DNA of 9,290 nucleotides from Deltaproteobacteria bacterium (GTDB lineage Bacteria; Desulfobacterota; BSN033; UBA1163): NCBI GenBank assembly GCA_016875155.1, contig VGSD01000078.1, positions 1 through 9,290 of the forward strand, given 5' to 3'. Positions 1 through 6,274 of this stretch are shown piece after piece. The position numbers and the translations under genes were made by a program. Under the pieces are notes generated by a model. That model was not told the DNA's origin. It ran no database searches and worked only from the letters and a program-made list of their open reading frames with translations. How positions within the stretch are numbered: the first letter of the stretch is position 1; each line of letters begins with the position of its first letter.

Positions 1-32
1 CTTTCCAGAAAAACAACTCTGAAAAAAAGTAA

Positions 33-67
33 ACCCCGTTAGAAAGTTTTCAACTTTCTAACGGGGT
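33..67. repeat. Perfect 16-bp inverted repeat (hairpin) with 3-nt loop
   Basis: Bases 33-48 are the exact reverse complement of 52-67, leaving a TTC loop. The right arm reads AACTTTCTAACGGGGT. On the + strand it is followed by an A-run, not a T-run. Read on the - strand it is followed by TTAC and then seven T, so it could terminate leftward transcription, but no leftward gene lies to its right. It may instead be a dispersed palindromic (REP-like) repeat. The pairing is certain; the role is unknown. Confidence 0.75.
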
Positions 68-74
68 AAAAAAA

Positions 75-109
75 GTTCTGAGTTCAGAGTTAGGAGTTCG
101 GAGATAAGA
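75..109. repeat. Heptanucleotide tandem repeat, consensus GTTCNGA
   Basis: Four consecutive 7-bp units (GTTCTGA, GTTCAGA, GTTAGGA, GTTCGGA) fill 75-102, and a more divergent fifth (GATAAGA) fills 103-109. The array lies between the hairpin at 33-67 and the nrdD promoter. It belongs to the same 7-bp-period style of spacer seen before the cyclase, MgtE-like and NRAMP genes, although the unit sequence differs. Confidence 0.65.
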
Positions 110-168
110 ACAAGAGTATAAAAATTTTTTACAAAACAAATGTTTTTTTTCACAAGCCCAATTTCCCC

Positions 169-198
169 TTGACAAATAACAAGATGTTGTTGTAGTGA
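169..198 (+). promoter_or_regulatory. Probable sigma70-type promoter of nrdD
   Basis: A perfect TTGACA (-35) lies at 169-174. The -10 is weak: TAGTGA at 193-198 after an 18-bp spacer is the best candidate. The predicted transcript start near 205 would give a leader of about 65 nt before the nrdD ATG. Two NrdR-like boxes overlap the spacer and the start site, which supports a real regulated promoter here despite the poor -10. Confidence 0.55.
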
Positions 199-223
199 AT
201 AGAGAACACACTAAATATAGCCT
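177..223 (+). promoter_or_regulatory. Tandem NrdR boxes upstream of nrdD
   Basis: The known NrdR box consensus is ACACWATATATWGTGT. Bases 208-223 (ACACTAAATATAGCCT) match it at 13 of 16 positions. Bases 177-192 match at 10 of 16, and their core ACAAGATGTTGT (179-190) matches 10 of 12 and is itself partly palindromic. The two boxes start 31 bp apart, about three helical turns, which is the paired geometry known for NrdR operators. They cover the promoter spacer and the expected transcript start, so binding by the ATP/dATP-responsive repressor NrdR would shut off nrdD when dNTPs are plentiful. No nrdR gene is in the window. Confidence 0.65.
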
Positions 224-271
224 ATCATCAATCCCAACTTCGTTAATTTCCACAACTCAGGTGATAAAAAA

Positions 272-2416
272 ATGGCAAATGTCATAGAGATGAAAGAGGA
301 ACGTAAAGATTTTAAGGAAGAGTTTGAAACAACGGATATGGCCCTCTTCGTTCGCACCTCTGAAGAGTCATTGAATGATTGGAACCGTCAGAGGATCGTC
401 GATGCCCTTATCCGAGAGACCTATATTGATGTCGATACTGCAAAAGAGATTGCACGGGAGGTGGAAGATTTAATCCTCACCTCCAAGATCAAAATGATCA
501 CCGCTCCTCTTGTCCGTGAATTGGTTGATACCAAACTGGTTGAAAGAGGATTAGAACAAGCCCGCAAGATGCATACCCGTCTTGGTATGCCTCTTTATGA
601 TGTGGACCAGTTGATCCTCCATCCTAATAAAGAGAATGCCAATGTCCCTCACGGTCCGGAGGCTACCAATCTCACCCTTGCGGAGAGGATCAAAAAGGAG
701 TATGCCCTTCTCTCTGTTTTCTCACAGGAGACAGCAGATGCCCACATGCGAGGCGATATTCATCTCCATGATCTGGGTTTTGTGGATCGGCCTTACTGCA
801 GTGGACAATCCCTCGAATATATCAAGCGGTTCGGCCTAAGCCTTCCCAATTCCATTGCTATGGCCAAACCTGCCAAACATCCGGAGGTGCTTCTCGCCCA
901 TATGGTGAAGTTTGCTGCCGGACTTCAGAGCAACTTTGCCGGAGCCATTGGCTGGGACTCGGTCAATCTTTTCTTTGCTCCCTATCTGGTCGGGATGTCG
1001 GATCAGGACCTCGAACAACTAGCGCAGATGCTGATCTTTGAATTCTCTCAACAGGCAGTGGCCCGCGGTGGTCAGGCGATCTTTACTGACATCAATCTCT
1101 ACTGGGAGGTACCCAAACATTTCGAAAACGTCCCTGCCATCGGACCGGGCGGAGAAAAGACAGGGAAAAATTACAGCGACTATATCAAAGAGTCACAGCG
1201 ATTTGCATGGGCCCTCTTCAATGTCTTCTTAGAAGGGGATGGATCCGGAAGGCCCTTCTTCTTTCCAAAACCGCTCGTCCATATCACCGAGAAATTTTTT
1301 CAGACTCCCGGCCATATGGATTTCCTCCATCACATCTGTGAGGTGGCCTCTGAAAAAGGCAACACTTATTTTGTTTTCGATCGCGGGGAAACAGCCAAAA
1401 TCTCCGAATGCTGCCGTCTCAGTTTCAAACTGGAGCAGACCGACCTCGAGGATGCAAAGGAACCCTGGAAGATGCGATACTGCGCCCTCCAGAATGTCAC
1501 GCTCAACCTTCCGCGTATCGCCTATCTCGCCAAAGGGGATGACACCAAGCTCTTTTCCAAACTGACGGAGTTCATTGAAGTTGCGGTCAGGGCTCATCTT
1601 GAAAAGAAAGCCTTCATTGAAAAACTTCTCTCCATAGGCGAACGGGGTCCGCTCGCCCTCCTCGCCATGAACCGGGATGGCTCTCCCTATCTGAGGATGC
1701 ATCGCGCCAGTTTCCTCATCGGGATGGTAGGCCTCAATGAACTGATTCAGATCCATACCGGCCAGGAAATGCATCAGTCGAGGCAGGCCTTCAAATTTGG
1801 ATTGAAGGTGATCGCCCACATGAAACTGCTGGTCGATAAGTTGAGCGAACGCTATGGAATGCGTTTCGTTCTCGAGCAGACGCCCGCCGAATCCACCGCT
1901 TATCGTTTTGCCAAACTGGACCTCCGATTTCACTCGCCCCGATCAGGTAACATTGTCAAGGGTGATGTTTCCCGAGGAGAGGTTTATTATACGAATTCGA
2001 CCTACCTGAACAACTCTGCTGTGCTCAATCCAATTGAAAGGGTCAGGCAGGAGGGACTCTTTCATCCACTGATCGAGGCAGGGGCATTGACTCATATCTG
2101 GCTCGGGGAAGCAAAGCCTTCAAGAGAATCTTTAGCCAATTTTGTGATCAAAACATTCAAGCAGACTCAAAATGACCAGATTGCCTTTTCACCGGAGTTC
2201 ACCACCTGTAATGCCTGCAATCGAACGACCCGGGGAATTCAACCTACCTGCCAATACTGCGGATCGTCGGAAGTGGATGGCATCACCCGGATCACCGGTT
2301 ACTTTACCAAGCTCTCCAGCTGGAACAAAGGGAAGATCGGTGAACTCCGCAACCGTTACCGGAATCAGGCCTACATCGAAGCCAAAGAAAAAGAAACTGT
2401 TCTAATGACTGGGTGA
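272..2416 (+). CDS. nrdD: Anaerobic (class III) ribonucleoside-triphosphate reductase NrdD
   Basis: This cytoplasmic glycyl-radical enzyme reduces ribonucleotides to deoxyribonucleotides without oxygen. The 714 residues are a normal full length. An ATP-cone-like regulatory domain spans about 22-98. The catalytic barrel follows, with GDIHLHDL at 161-168, Cys176, a Cys380-Cys381 doublet in ISECCRL, and a TLNLPRIA segment at 410-417. The C-terminus has a four-cysteine zinc site (C646, C649, C660, C663) and the glycyl-radical loop RITGY, with Gly676 as the predicted radical site. The ATG at 272 is preceded by AGGTGA (259-264), 7 nt upstream. It heads a run with a thioredoxin-like gene and nrdG, so a redoxin rather than formate is the likely electron source. 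That subtype assignment is inference; the family is certain. Confidence 0.97.
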   Translation: MANVIEMKEERKDFKEEFETTDMALFVRTSEESLNDWNRQRIVDALIRETYIDVDTAKEIAREVEDLILTSKIKMITAPLVRELVDTKLVERGLEQARKMHTRLGMPLYDVDQLILHPNKENANVPHGPEATNLTLAERIKKEYALLSVFSQETADAHMRGDIHLHDLGFVDRPYCSGQSLEYIKRFGLSLPNSIAMAKPAKHPEVLLAHMVKFAAGLQSNFAGAIGWDSVNLFFAPYLVGMSDQDLEQLAQMLIFEFSQQAVARGGQAIFTDINLYWEVPKHFENVPAIGPGGEKTGKNYSDYIKESQRFAWALFNVFLEGDGSGRPFFFPKPLVHITEKFFQTPGHMDFLHHICEVASEKGNTYFVFDRGETAKISECCRLSFKLEQTDLEDAKEPWKMRYCALQNVTLNLPRIAYLAKGDDTKLFSKLTEFIEVAVRAHLEKKAFIEKLLSIGERGPLALLAMNRDGSPYLRMHRASFLIGMVGLNELIQIHTGQEMHQSRQAFKFGLKVIAHMKLLVDKLSERYGMRFVLEQTPAESTAYRFAKLDLRFHSPRSGNIVKGDVSRGEVYYTNSTYLNNSAVLNPIERVRQEGLFHPLIEAGALTHIWLGEAKPSRESLANFVIKTFKQTQNDQIAFSPEFTTCNACNRTTRGIQPTCQYCGSSEVDGITRITGYFTKLSSWNKGKIGELRNRYRNQAYIEAKEKETVLMTG

Positions 2417-2429
2417 TATTTAAGTGAAA

Positions 2430-2479
2430 GGTAACGGTTACGGTTACGAAGCCCGTTTCGGTTACCGGTTATGGTTACG
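2430..2479. repeat. Degenerate GGTTAC-core repeat cluster
   Basis: Just after nrdD the core GGTTAC, or a one-base variant, occurs at 2430 (GGTAAC), 2436, 2442, 2460, 2467 (GGTTAT) and 2473, with spacings of 6, 6, 18, 7 and 6 bp. GGTAAC at 2430-2435 can also pair with GTTACC at 2461-2466. No terminator with a T-run follows directly, so the repeat probably lies inside the nrdD-nrdG transcript. Function unknown. Confidence 0.6.
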
Positions 2480-2507
2480 TAAAAAGACGAAAACCGTAGC
2501 CTTTTAT

Positions 2508-2527
2508 TAACGATACGGGCATCGTTA
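2508..2527 (+). other. Small hairpin between nrdD and the thioredoxin-like gene
   Basis: TAACGAT (2508-2514) pairs perfectly with ATCGTTA (2521-2527) around a 6-nt loop. The nearest T-run (eight T, 2549-2556) begins about 22 nt later, so this is not a standard intrinsic terminator. It could protect or process the mRNA between nrdD and the downstream genes. The pairing is real, the role speculative. Confidence 0.35.
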
Positions 2528-2576
2528 CCTTGACCGTATAACGAAACCTTTTTTTTAAAACACCAAAGGAGAAAAG

Positions 2577-2843
2577 ATGGGACATATCAAAATCTTTGTT
2601 AAAGCGAAATGCCCGAAATGCCCTGCTGCCAAGGAGATTGGAATGGAATTGAAGAGGGAGGGCTTGCCGGTTTTCCACTACGATCTCGATACGATCGATG
2701 GTCTGGCAGAAGCCTCTTTCTACAGCATCCTCTCCACCCCTTCCTTCATCATTGAGGATGAAGAAGAGAGGGAATTGGCCAGCTGGAGAGGTATGGTCCC
2801 CACCCTTCAGGAGGTGAAGCAGCACCTGTACCGGAGTAACTGA
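2577..2843 (+). CDS. NrdH/glutaredoxin-like thioredoxin-fold protein, likely NrdD reductant
   Basis: This 88-residue soluble protein has a minimal thioredoxin fold. It opens with a strand (HIKIFVKA) leading into the redox motif CPKC (Cys12, Cys15). A cis-proline loop follows at Ser53-Thr54-Pro55, and a SWRG turn lies at 69-72. The ATG at 2577 has a clear Shine-Dalgarno AAAGGAG (2565-2571) five nt upstream, the best in the window. It sits between nrdD and nrdG. Class III reductases that take electrons from thioredoxin, or from an operon-encoded NrdH in Methanosarcina barkeri, are known. From that and the position I infer that it re-reduces NrdD. A general thiol-disulfide role is the alternative. 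Confidence 0.85.
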   Translation: MGHIKIFVKAKCPKCPAAKEIGMELKREGLPVFHYDLDTIDGLAEASFYSILSTPSFIIEDEEERELASWRGMVPTLQEVKQHLYRSN

Positions 2844-2920
2844 TCTAACCTCTATCCTGACACTTGATCCGATATCCCGGACAGGATCCACCCACTCCCT
2901 CTCTTTTATGAATATAAGTT

Positions 2921-3601
2921 ATGATCGAGATCAAGGGATTCGTAGAAACTTCTTTTCTGGATTGGCCAGGGAAGATCTGCTCTGTCCTCTTTCTTCCGGG
3001 CTGCAACTTCCGTTGTCCTTACTGTCATAACCATCCCCTGGTCTTTCATCCTGAACAGTTCGCTTCAATACCCCTTAAAGATATTCTTCAACGTCTCCAT
3101 TCTTTTAAGGGATGGATGGATGGGGTGTGTCTCACCGGCGGAGAACCCACCCTTCACGTTGATCTTCCTCTCCTGATCCGCCAGATAAAAGAGAAAGGAT
3201 TTCCGGTCAAACTTGACACCAATGGCTCCAACCCGGAGATGCTGGACGACCTGATCAACAAGAAAGAGGTGGATTTCATTGCCATGGATGTGAAAGCCCC
3301 TCTGGATATTTTCAGCTACCGCCGATCCATTGGTCTATCCATTGAACTTGGGCTCATATCGAAATCAATCGAAATACTGAAGCGAGGAAAAGTGGAGTAC
3401 CAATTCCGGATGACCGTCGTTCCACAACTCCACAGTGAGTACGAGATCGAGACTCTGGGCGAACAATTAAAGGCAGGCCCGAAGTTGATTCTGCAGAATT
3501 TCAATCCGGAGAATCCAATGGATCCTTCCCTAAAAAAAATGAACCCTTACGATCCAAAGTTCCTGAAAGAATTGGAAAGAAGAGTGCAGAACATGGTTTA
3601 A
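2921..3601 (+). CDS. nrdG: Anaerobic ribonucleotide reductase-activating protein (radical SAM)
   Basis: NrdG uses a [4Fe-4S] cluster and S-adenosylmethionine to create the glycyl radical on NrdD. The protein has 226 residues. The cluster motif CxxxCxxC is at Cys28, Cys32 and Cys35 (CNFRCPYC). The SAM-binding GGEP is at 73-76, followed by KLDTNGSNP (97-105) and AMDVKAP (121-127). This is the longer NrdG2-like form rather than the short E. coli type of about 154 residues. No Shine-Dalgarno is visible before the ATG at 2921. The ATG at 2908 is out of frame, and the protein begins in the typical family way (MIEIKGFVETSFLDWPGK), so the start is kept. The gap to the preceding gene is 77 bp. Confidence 0.93.
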   Translation: MIEIKGFVETSFLDWPGKICSVLFLPGCNFRCPYCHNHPLVFHPEQFASIPLKDILQRLHSFKGWMDGVCLTGGEPTLHVDLPLLIRQIKEKGFPVKLDTNGSNPEMLDDLINKKEVDFIAMDVKAPLDIFSYRRSIGLSIELGLISKSIEILKRGKVEYQFRMTVVPQLHSEYEIETLGEQLKAGPKLILQNFNPENPMDPSLKKMNPYDPKFLKELERRVQNMV

Positions 3602-3612
3602 AGTTTCATTGC

Positions 3613-3647
3613 AAATTGCAAATTTAAAATTGAAAATTGGAAATTGA
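3613..3647. repeat. Heptanucleotide tandem repeat AAATTGN, five units
   Basis: Five uninterrupted 7-bp units (AAATTGC, AAATTTA, AAATTGA, AAATTGG, AAATTGA) run through 3613-3647. A likely decayed sixth (TCATTGC) lies at 3606-3612. The array ends 3 nt before the cyclase ATG and fills the place where a ribosome binding site would be. It is the cleanest example of the heptamer-phased spacers in this window. Confidence 0.75.
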
Positions 3648-3650
3648 TTG

Positions 3651-4682
3651 ATGAACCCTCCTTCCCTCAAAGAAATCCGGATAAAAGTGGAAACCCTCGA
3701 GAGGGAGATCTCTCTATTGAGACCCATCTTCGAGGCGATCCGTGATCCTTTCTTTCTACTCAATCGGAAAGGGGATTTTTTAAAAATCAACCCAAAAGGA
3801 TTGGAGTTGCTCGGTTACTCACCAGAAGAACTTCAGCAGATGGTTTTCATCGATGTGGTAGCGCTCGACGATCTCAGTGCCGTAAGAGATGGCTTTGACG
3901 AGATGGAAAAGGGGCACCAGATCTCTTTGGACCTTCGCCTCGTCAACCGGCTCAGAGAGGAAATTCCTGTCGAATGCTTTGGAATCCTCCAGGGAGAAAC
4001 TTATTTGATCACCCTGAGGGATTTGAGGGAGAAGATACGGCTTAAGGAAGAATGGGAGAGGTCCAAGAAGCAGTTCATGGAGAAAATCCGGGAAAGGGAT
4101 CAATATGCCAGGGAACTGCAAGCCATGAGAGACATCTTTAAGGAGAAGACGAAAGAGATTGAGAAGATGAAGGAAGAGGCTGTTCTGCTCTCCTACACCG
4201 ACGACCTCACCGGAATCTATAATCACCGTTTTTTCATTCAACAACTGACCCTGGAGGTGGAACGCCAGAAACGTTACCATGCTCCTCTTTCCCTTCTCAT
4301 GATCGACATTGACTATTTTAAGGACTATAACGATCACAATGGACATCTGGCAGGAGATGAGGCATTGGAAAACATTGCCCTTCTTATCCAACACGGGGTC
4401 CGCCAGAGCGATATTGTCGCCCGGTACGGAGGAGAGGAATTTGGAGCCATCCTGGTCAATGCTGGAAGGGAGAAAGCGATGGAGATCGCAGGAAGGGTGA
4501 GAAAGATCGTCGCTGAGGCTTCCTTTCCCAATGAGAAGGATCAACCCAATGGAGATCTGACCGTGAGCATCGGCGTGGCCACTGTCTCCCCTTCCATCTC
4601 AACCCTCACGGATCTGATCCGTGAGGCGGACCATGCCCTCTATCGGGCTAAGAGAGCAGGTCGCAACCGCATTGAGGGATGA
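3651..4682 (+). CDS. PAS-GGDEF diguanylate cyclase
   Basis: This predicted soluble signalling enzyme makes c-di-GMP from two GTP. Numbered from the ATG at 3651 (343 residues), it has a PAS sensor domain at about 22-127 (FLLNRKGDFLKINPKGLELLGYS), a charged coiled-coil linker at about 127-180, and a GGDEF domain at about 182-342. The domain starts DDLTGIYNHRFF, has metal-site aspartates in IDIDYFK (Asp219, Asp221), and carries the signature GGEEF at 260-264. An intact inhibitory-site RxxD (RQSD, 251-254) sits five residues before the signature, so product feedback inhibition is expected. A TTG at 3648 could add one residue. There is no Shine-Dalgarno, as the AAATTGN repeat reaches the start. 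The PAS ligand is unknown. It appears cotranscribed with nrdG and the Nudix gene. Confidence 0.93.
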   Translation: MNPPSLKEIRIKVETLEREISLLRPIFEAIRDPFFLLNRKGDFLKINPKGLELLGYSPEELQQMVFIDVVALDDLSAVRDGFDEMEKGHQISLDLRLVNRLREEIPVECFGILQGETYLITLRDLREKIRLKEEWERSKKQFMEKIRERDQYARELQAMRDIFKEKTKEIEKMKEEAVLLSYTDDLTGIYNHRFFIQQLTLEVERQKRYHAPLSLLMIDIDYFKDYNDHNGHLAGDEALENIALLIQHGVRQSDIVARYGGEEFGAILVNAGREKAMEIAGRVRKIVAEASFPNEKDQPNGDLTVSIGVATVSPSISTLTDLIREADHALYRAKRAGRNRIEG

Positions 4683-4683
4683 A

Positions 4684-5085
4684 TTGAAAACCCTTCTCGT
4701 CACCGCAGGGGTGATCATCCAGAAAAAGAAAGTCCTCGTCGCTCAGAGAATGGAAGGGGCACCCCGTGGCCTCCTCTGGGAGTTTCCGGGAGGAAAGGTG
4801 AAAGAAGGTGAAGACCCCAGGGAGGCCCTGCGAAGGGAGTTGAAAGAGGAACTCGATGTTGATGTAGACGTAGGAAAAATCCTTGAAGCCGTCTTTCATA
4901 CCTATCCCGAATATCCGATCCTGCTTCTCGCCTACTACTGCCGAATTAAAAAGGGAGTTCCAAAACCCATTGGTTGTCACGATCTCAAATGGGTCAGACT
5001 TAAGGAATTAACTCGATTGGCCATGCCGCCAGCGGATGAACCCATCCGAACTTATTTGGGTTCCTCTGAAGATGGCCTCATTTAA
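4684..5085 (+). CDS. MutT-type Nudix hydrolase (probable 8-oxo-dGTP diphosphatase)
   Basis: Nudix enzymes of this kind hydrolyse damaged nucleoside triphosphates such as 8-oxo-dGTP to the monophosphate, protecting DNA. Numbered from the TTG at 4684 it has 133 residues, the usual MutT length. The Nudix box runs 37-59 with Gly37, Glu43 and the REL-x-EE core (Arg51, Glu52, Glu55, Glu56). The box glycine near its end is replaced by Asp58. The substrate-side GLLWEFPGGK (29-38) is typical of MutT. The TTG is chosen because GAGG (4674-4677) lies six nt upstream and the family N-terminus starts just there. GTG at 4621 or ATG at 4633 would add unneeded residues inside the cyclase gene. The 1-nt gap after the cyclase stop implies translational coupling. 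The exact substrate is uncertain. Confidence 0.88.
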   Translation: MKTLLVTAGVIIQKKKVLVAQRMEGAPRGLLWEFPGGKVKEGEDPREALRRELKEELDVDVDVGKILEAVFHTYPEYPILLLAYYCRIKKGVPKPIGCHDLKWVRLKELTRLAMPPADEPIRTYLGSSEDGLI

Positions 5086-5101
5086 AGTAGGGTTCTTGCG
5101 C

Positions 5102-5131
5102 TTGGAAAAAGAATAAAATTGAGTATATAAT
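5102..5131 (+). promoter_or_regulatory. Sigma70-type promoter for the 5149 gene
   Basis: A perfect TATAAT lies at 5126-5131, with TTGGAA (4 of 6 to consensus) at 5102-5107 and an 18-bp spacer. Transcription would start near 5138, inside the GGGAG ribosome-binding region, leaving a very short leader of about 10 nt. This separates the unknown gene from the nrd-cyclase-Nudix run. Confidence 0.55.
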
Positions 5132-5148
5132 AGGTTGGGAGCTAACCC

Positions 5149-6015
5149 ATGCCAAAAGACCCGATGCAGAGGTATGCCGAAAGCCTGGAAAAAACGATCC
5201 AGCATAACTATAACCATCTCAAGGAGATGGTGGAGGATTTCAAGGGACTCTGTCTGGTAGTCACCCCTGAAAAACATACCCCTCAGGATATCATCGTTGA
5301 TATCCGTGAACTTTATAAGGAGATTCGAGACCGTCTGGCAGAGATCAAGGCCATCCAGTCCCTCCTTCAGGGAAAATATAGACAGTATTATCGCCGGGAC
5401 TCCCTGCGCGATAAGTCGATCATGGAATACGGATTTCTCACGAAGAATCTCTATTCCAAGTTTGAATATATCCTGATTCAAAAGCAGGCCATCACCCATA
5501 AAAAAGAGGAAGAGATCTCCAGAGAGGAACAGAAGGGATTTGCGTGTCAATGGTTTCACTCAAAGGACAATCAAGTCACCTTTGTCAGAAACCTTCGGAT
5601 TCTGCATGAACTGGAATATGAACCGCCCTCCCAGCCGGGCATAGAGGAGAGGCGAAAGGTCCTTCAGGAGGAATCTCGACACCTGACCCTTTTCTGTTTC
5701 AAAGGAGAAGGCAGCCTTATCAATGAGGTTTATTCCGGAATTAAATTGCGAGAGCATGATATCATCGAGCGATATGCTCAGGATGAACTCCATGGGCTCA
5801 TCACCCATTTGAGAGAGGTCTCTCCCGTGGAGTTGGAGAAGATTTTCCAGCAGATGTTTGAGGGCGTAGATCTCTCAAAACTCAAATGTCTTCTTGTCCC
5901 GGTCCATTCTCCAAAAGATCTCGAAGGTGATCGGTTTAATTTGGTTAAAAAGACCCTTGAGGAGATGGAAGCGGGGAAGGTGAAGCTCCTCGTGCTCCCG
6001 CACGGAGCATCTTAA
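5149..6015 (+). CDS. Conserved-looking soluble protein of unknown function
   Basis: I do not recognise this 288-residue protein. It has no signal peptide and no membrane segment. Residues 1-120 look strongly helical and charged, with two coiled-coil-like stretches (about 8-32 and 48-75). Residues 140-200 are mixed. The C-terminal third has two hydrophobic strands, KCLLVPVHSP (about 246-255) and KLLVLPHG near the end, separated by a helix, suggesting a small alpha/beta fold. It contains three cysteines and no obvious catalytic motif or metal-binding cluster. The ATG at 5149 follows GGGAG (5137-5141) by seven nt and a good promoter. Codon use resembles its neighbours, so it is probably a genuine lineage gene. 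Hairpins start 3 nt after its stop. Confidence 0.85.
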   Translation: MPKDPMQRYAESLEKTIQHNYNHLKEMVEDFKGLCLVVTPEKHTPQDIIVDIRELYKEIRDRLAEIKAIQSLLQGKYRQYYRRDSLRDKSIMEYGFLTKNLYSKFEYILIQKQAITHKKEEEISREEQKGFACQWFHSKDNQVTFVRNLRILHELEYEPPSQPGIEERRKVLQEESRHLTLFCFKGEGSLINEVYSGIKLREHDIIERYAQDELHGLITHLREVSPVELEKIFQQMFEGVDLSKLKCLLVPVHSPKDLEGDRFNLVKKTLEEMEAGKVKLLVLPHGAS

Positions 6016-6017
6016 CA

Positions 6018-6111
6018 GCTTCGGCGAAACCCGCCGAAGCATACCCTACTGCGCTCCTTCGGAGTCGCATTCATCCCTGTCCTTCCGGAGGGGTATTCTG
6101 CGCAGGCGGGT
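6018..6111 (+). repeat. GC-rich block with mutually exclusive hairpins
   Basis: Immediately after the stop of the preceding gene, GCTTCGGCG (6018-6026) pairs perfectly with CGCCGAAGC (6032-6040) around a 5-nt loop. Alternatively ACCCGCC (6029-6035) pairs with GGCGGGT (6105-6111) and ATACCC (6041-6046) pairs with GGGTAT (6091-6096), enclosing a small hairpin at 6051-6068 (GCGCTCC, loop TTC, GGAG, bulged T, CGC). The first fold and the long-range fold share bases and cannot coexist. No T-run follows, so it is not a standard terminator. It could be a dispersed palindromic element or an mRNA 3'-end stabiliser. Confidence 0.6.
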
Positions 6112-6120
6112 AAAAATGAT

Positions 6121-6147
6121 GAGATTTCCGAAAAATCCAGAAATCTC
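6121..6147 (+). other. 8-bp stem-loop downstream of the GC-rich block
   Basis: GAGATTTC (6121-6128) pairs perfectly with GAAATCTC (6140-6147) across an 11-nt loop. The following bases (TGATTTCACTGC) are not a T-run, so termination by this hairpin alone is doubtful. It may contribute to ending the upstream transcript together with the preceding hairpins. Confidence 0.35.
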
Positions 6148-6202
6148 TGATTTCACTGCTTAGACCCCGATGACACAGATTAAAAGAGCTTTTGATTAAT
6201 AT

Positions 6203-6232
6203 TTGACACCCTTGGCTCAAGTTCGTTATATA
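6203..6232 (+). promoter_or_regulatory. Sigma70-type promoter upstream of the MgtE-like gene
   Basis: TTGACA at 6203-6208 is perfect. TATATA at 6227-6232 lies 18 bp downstream, and the overlapping TTATAT gives a 17-bp spacer. Transcription from about 6239 would make an unusually long leader of about 220 nt before the ATG at 6462, most of it heptamer repeat. This is the likely promoter for the PRC/MgtE_N/CBS gene and, by readthrough, the NRAMP-like gene. Confidence 0.6.
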
Positions 6233-6274
6233 AGGGTTTGAGATGACTTCAATGACTTAGAAAAGGTTTTAATA

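Noticed and set aside
33..67. Intrinsic terminator of a + strand gene left of the window
   Set aside because: On the + strand the hairpin is followed by A residues rather than T. Only the - strand has a nearby T-run.
50..253. Small - strand open frame over the nrdD promoter
   Set aside because: It reads through the hairpin, the heptamer repeat and the NrdR boxes, and its product looks like translated spacer.
1229..1933. Long open frame of 234 codons on the - strand
   Set aside because: It lies wholly opposite nrdD, whose motifs are unambiguous, and its translation shows no recognisable domain. It is a by-product of nrdD codon bias.
2508..2556. Terminator after nrdD
   Set aside because: The 7-bp hairpin and the run of eight T are about 22 nt apart, so they do not form a functional hairpin-plus-T-tail unit. 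The thioredoxin-like gene and nrdG probably depend on readthrough.
3819..4544. Open frame of 241 codons on the - strand
   Set aside because: It is antisense to the PAS-GGDEF gene across its catalytic domain and shows no family signal.
4621..4683. GTG (4621) or ATG (4633) as the Nudix start
   Set aside because: Both lie deep in the cyclase gene and add residues outside the MutT fold. The TTG at 4684 has GAGG six nt upstream and gives the normal family length.
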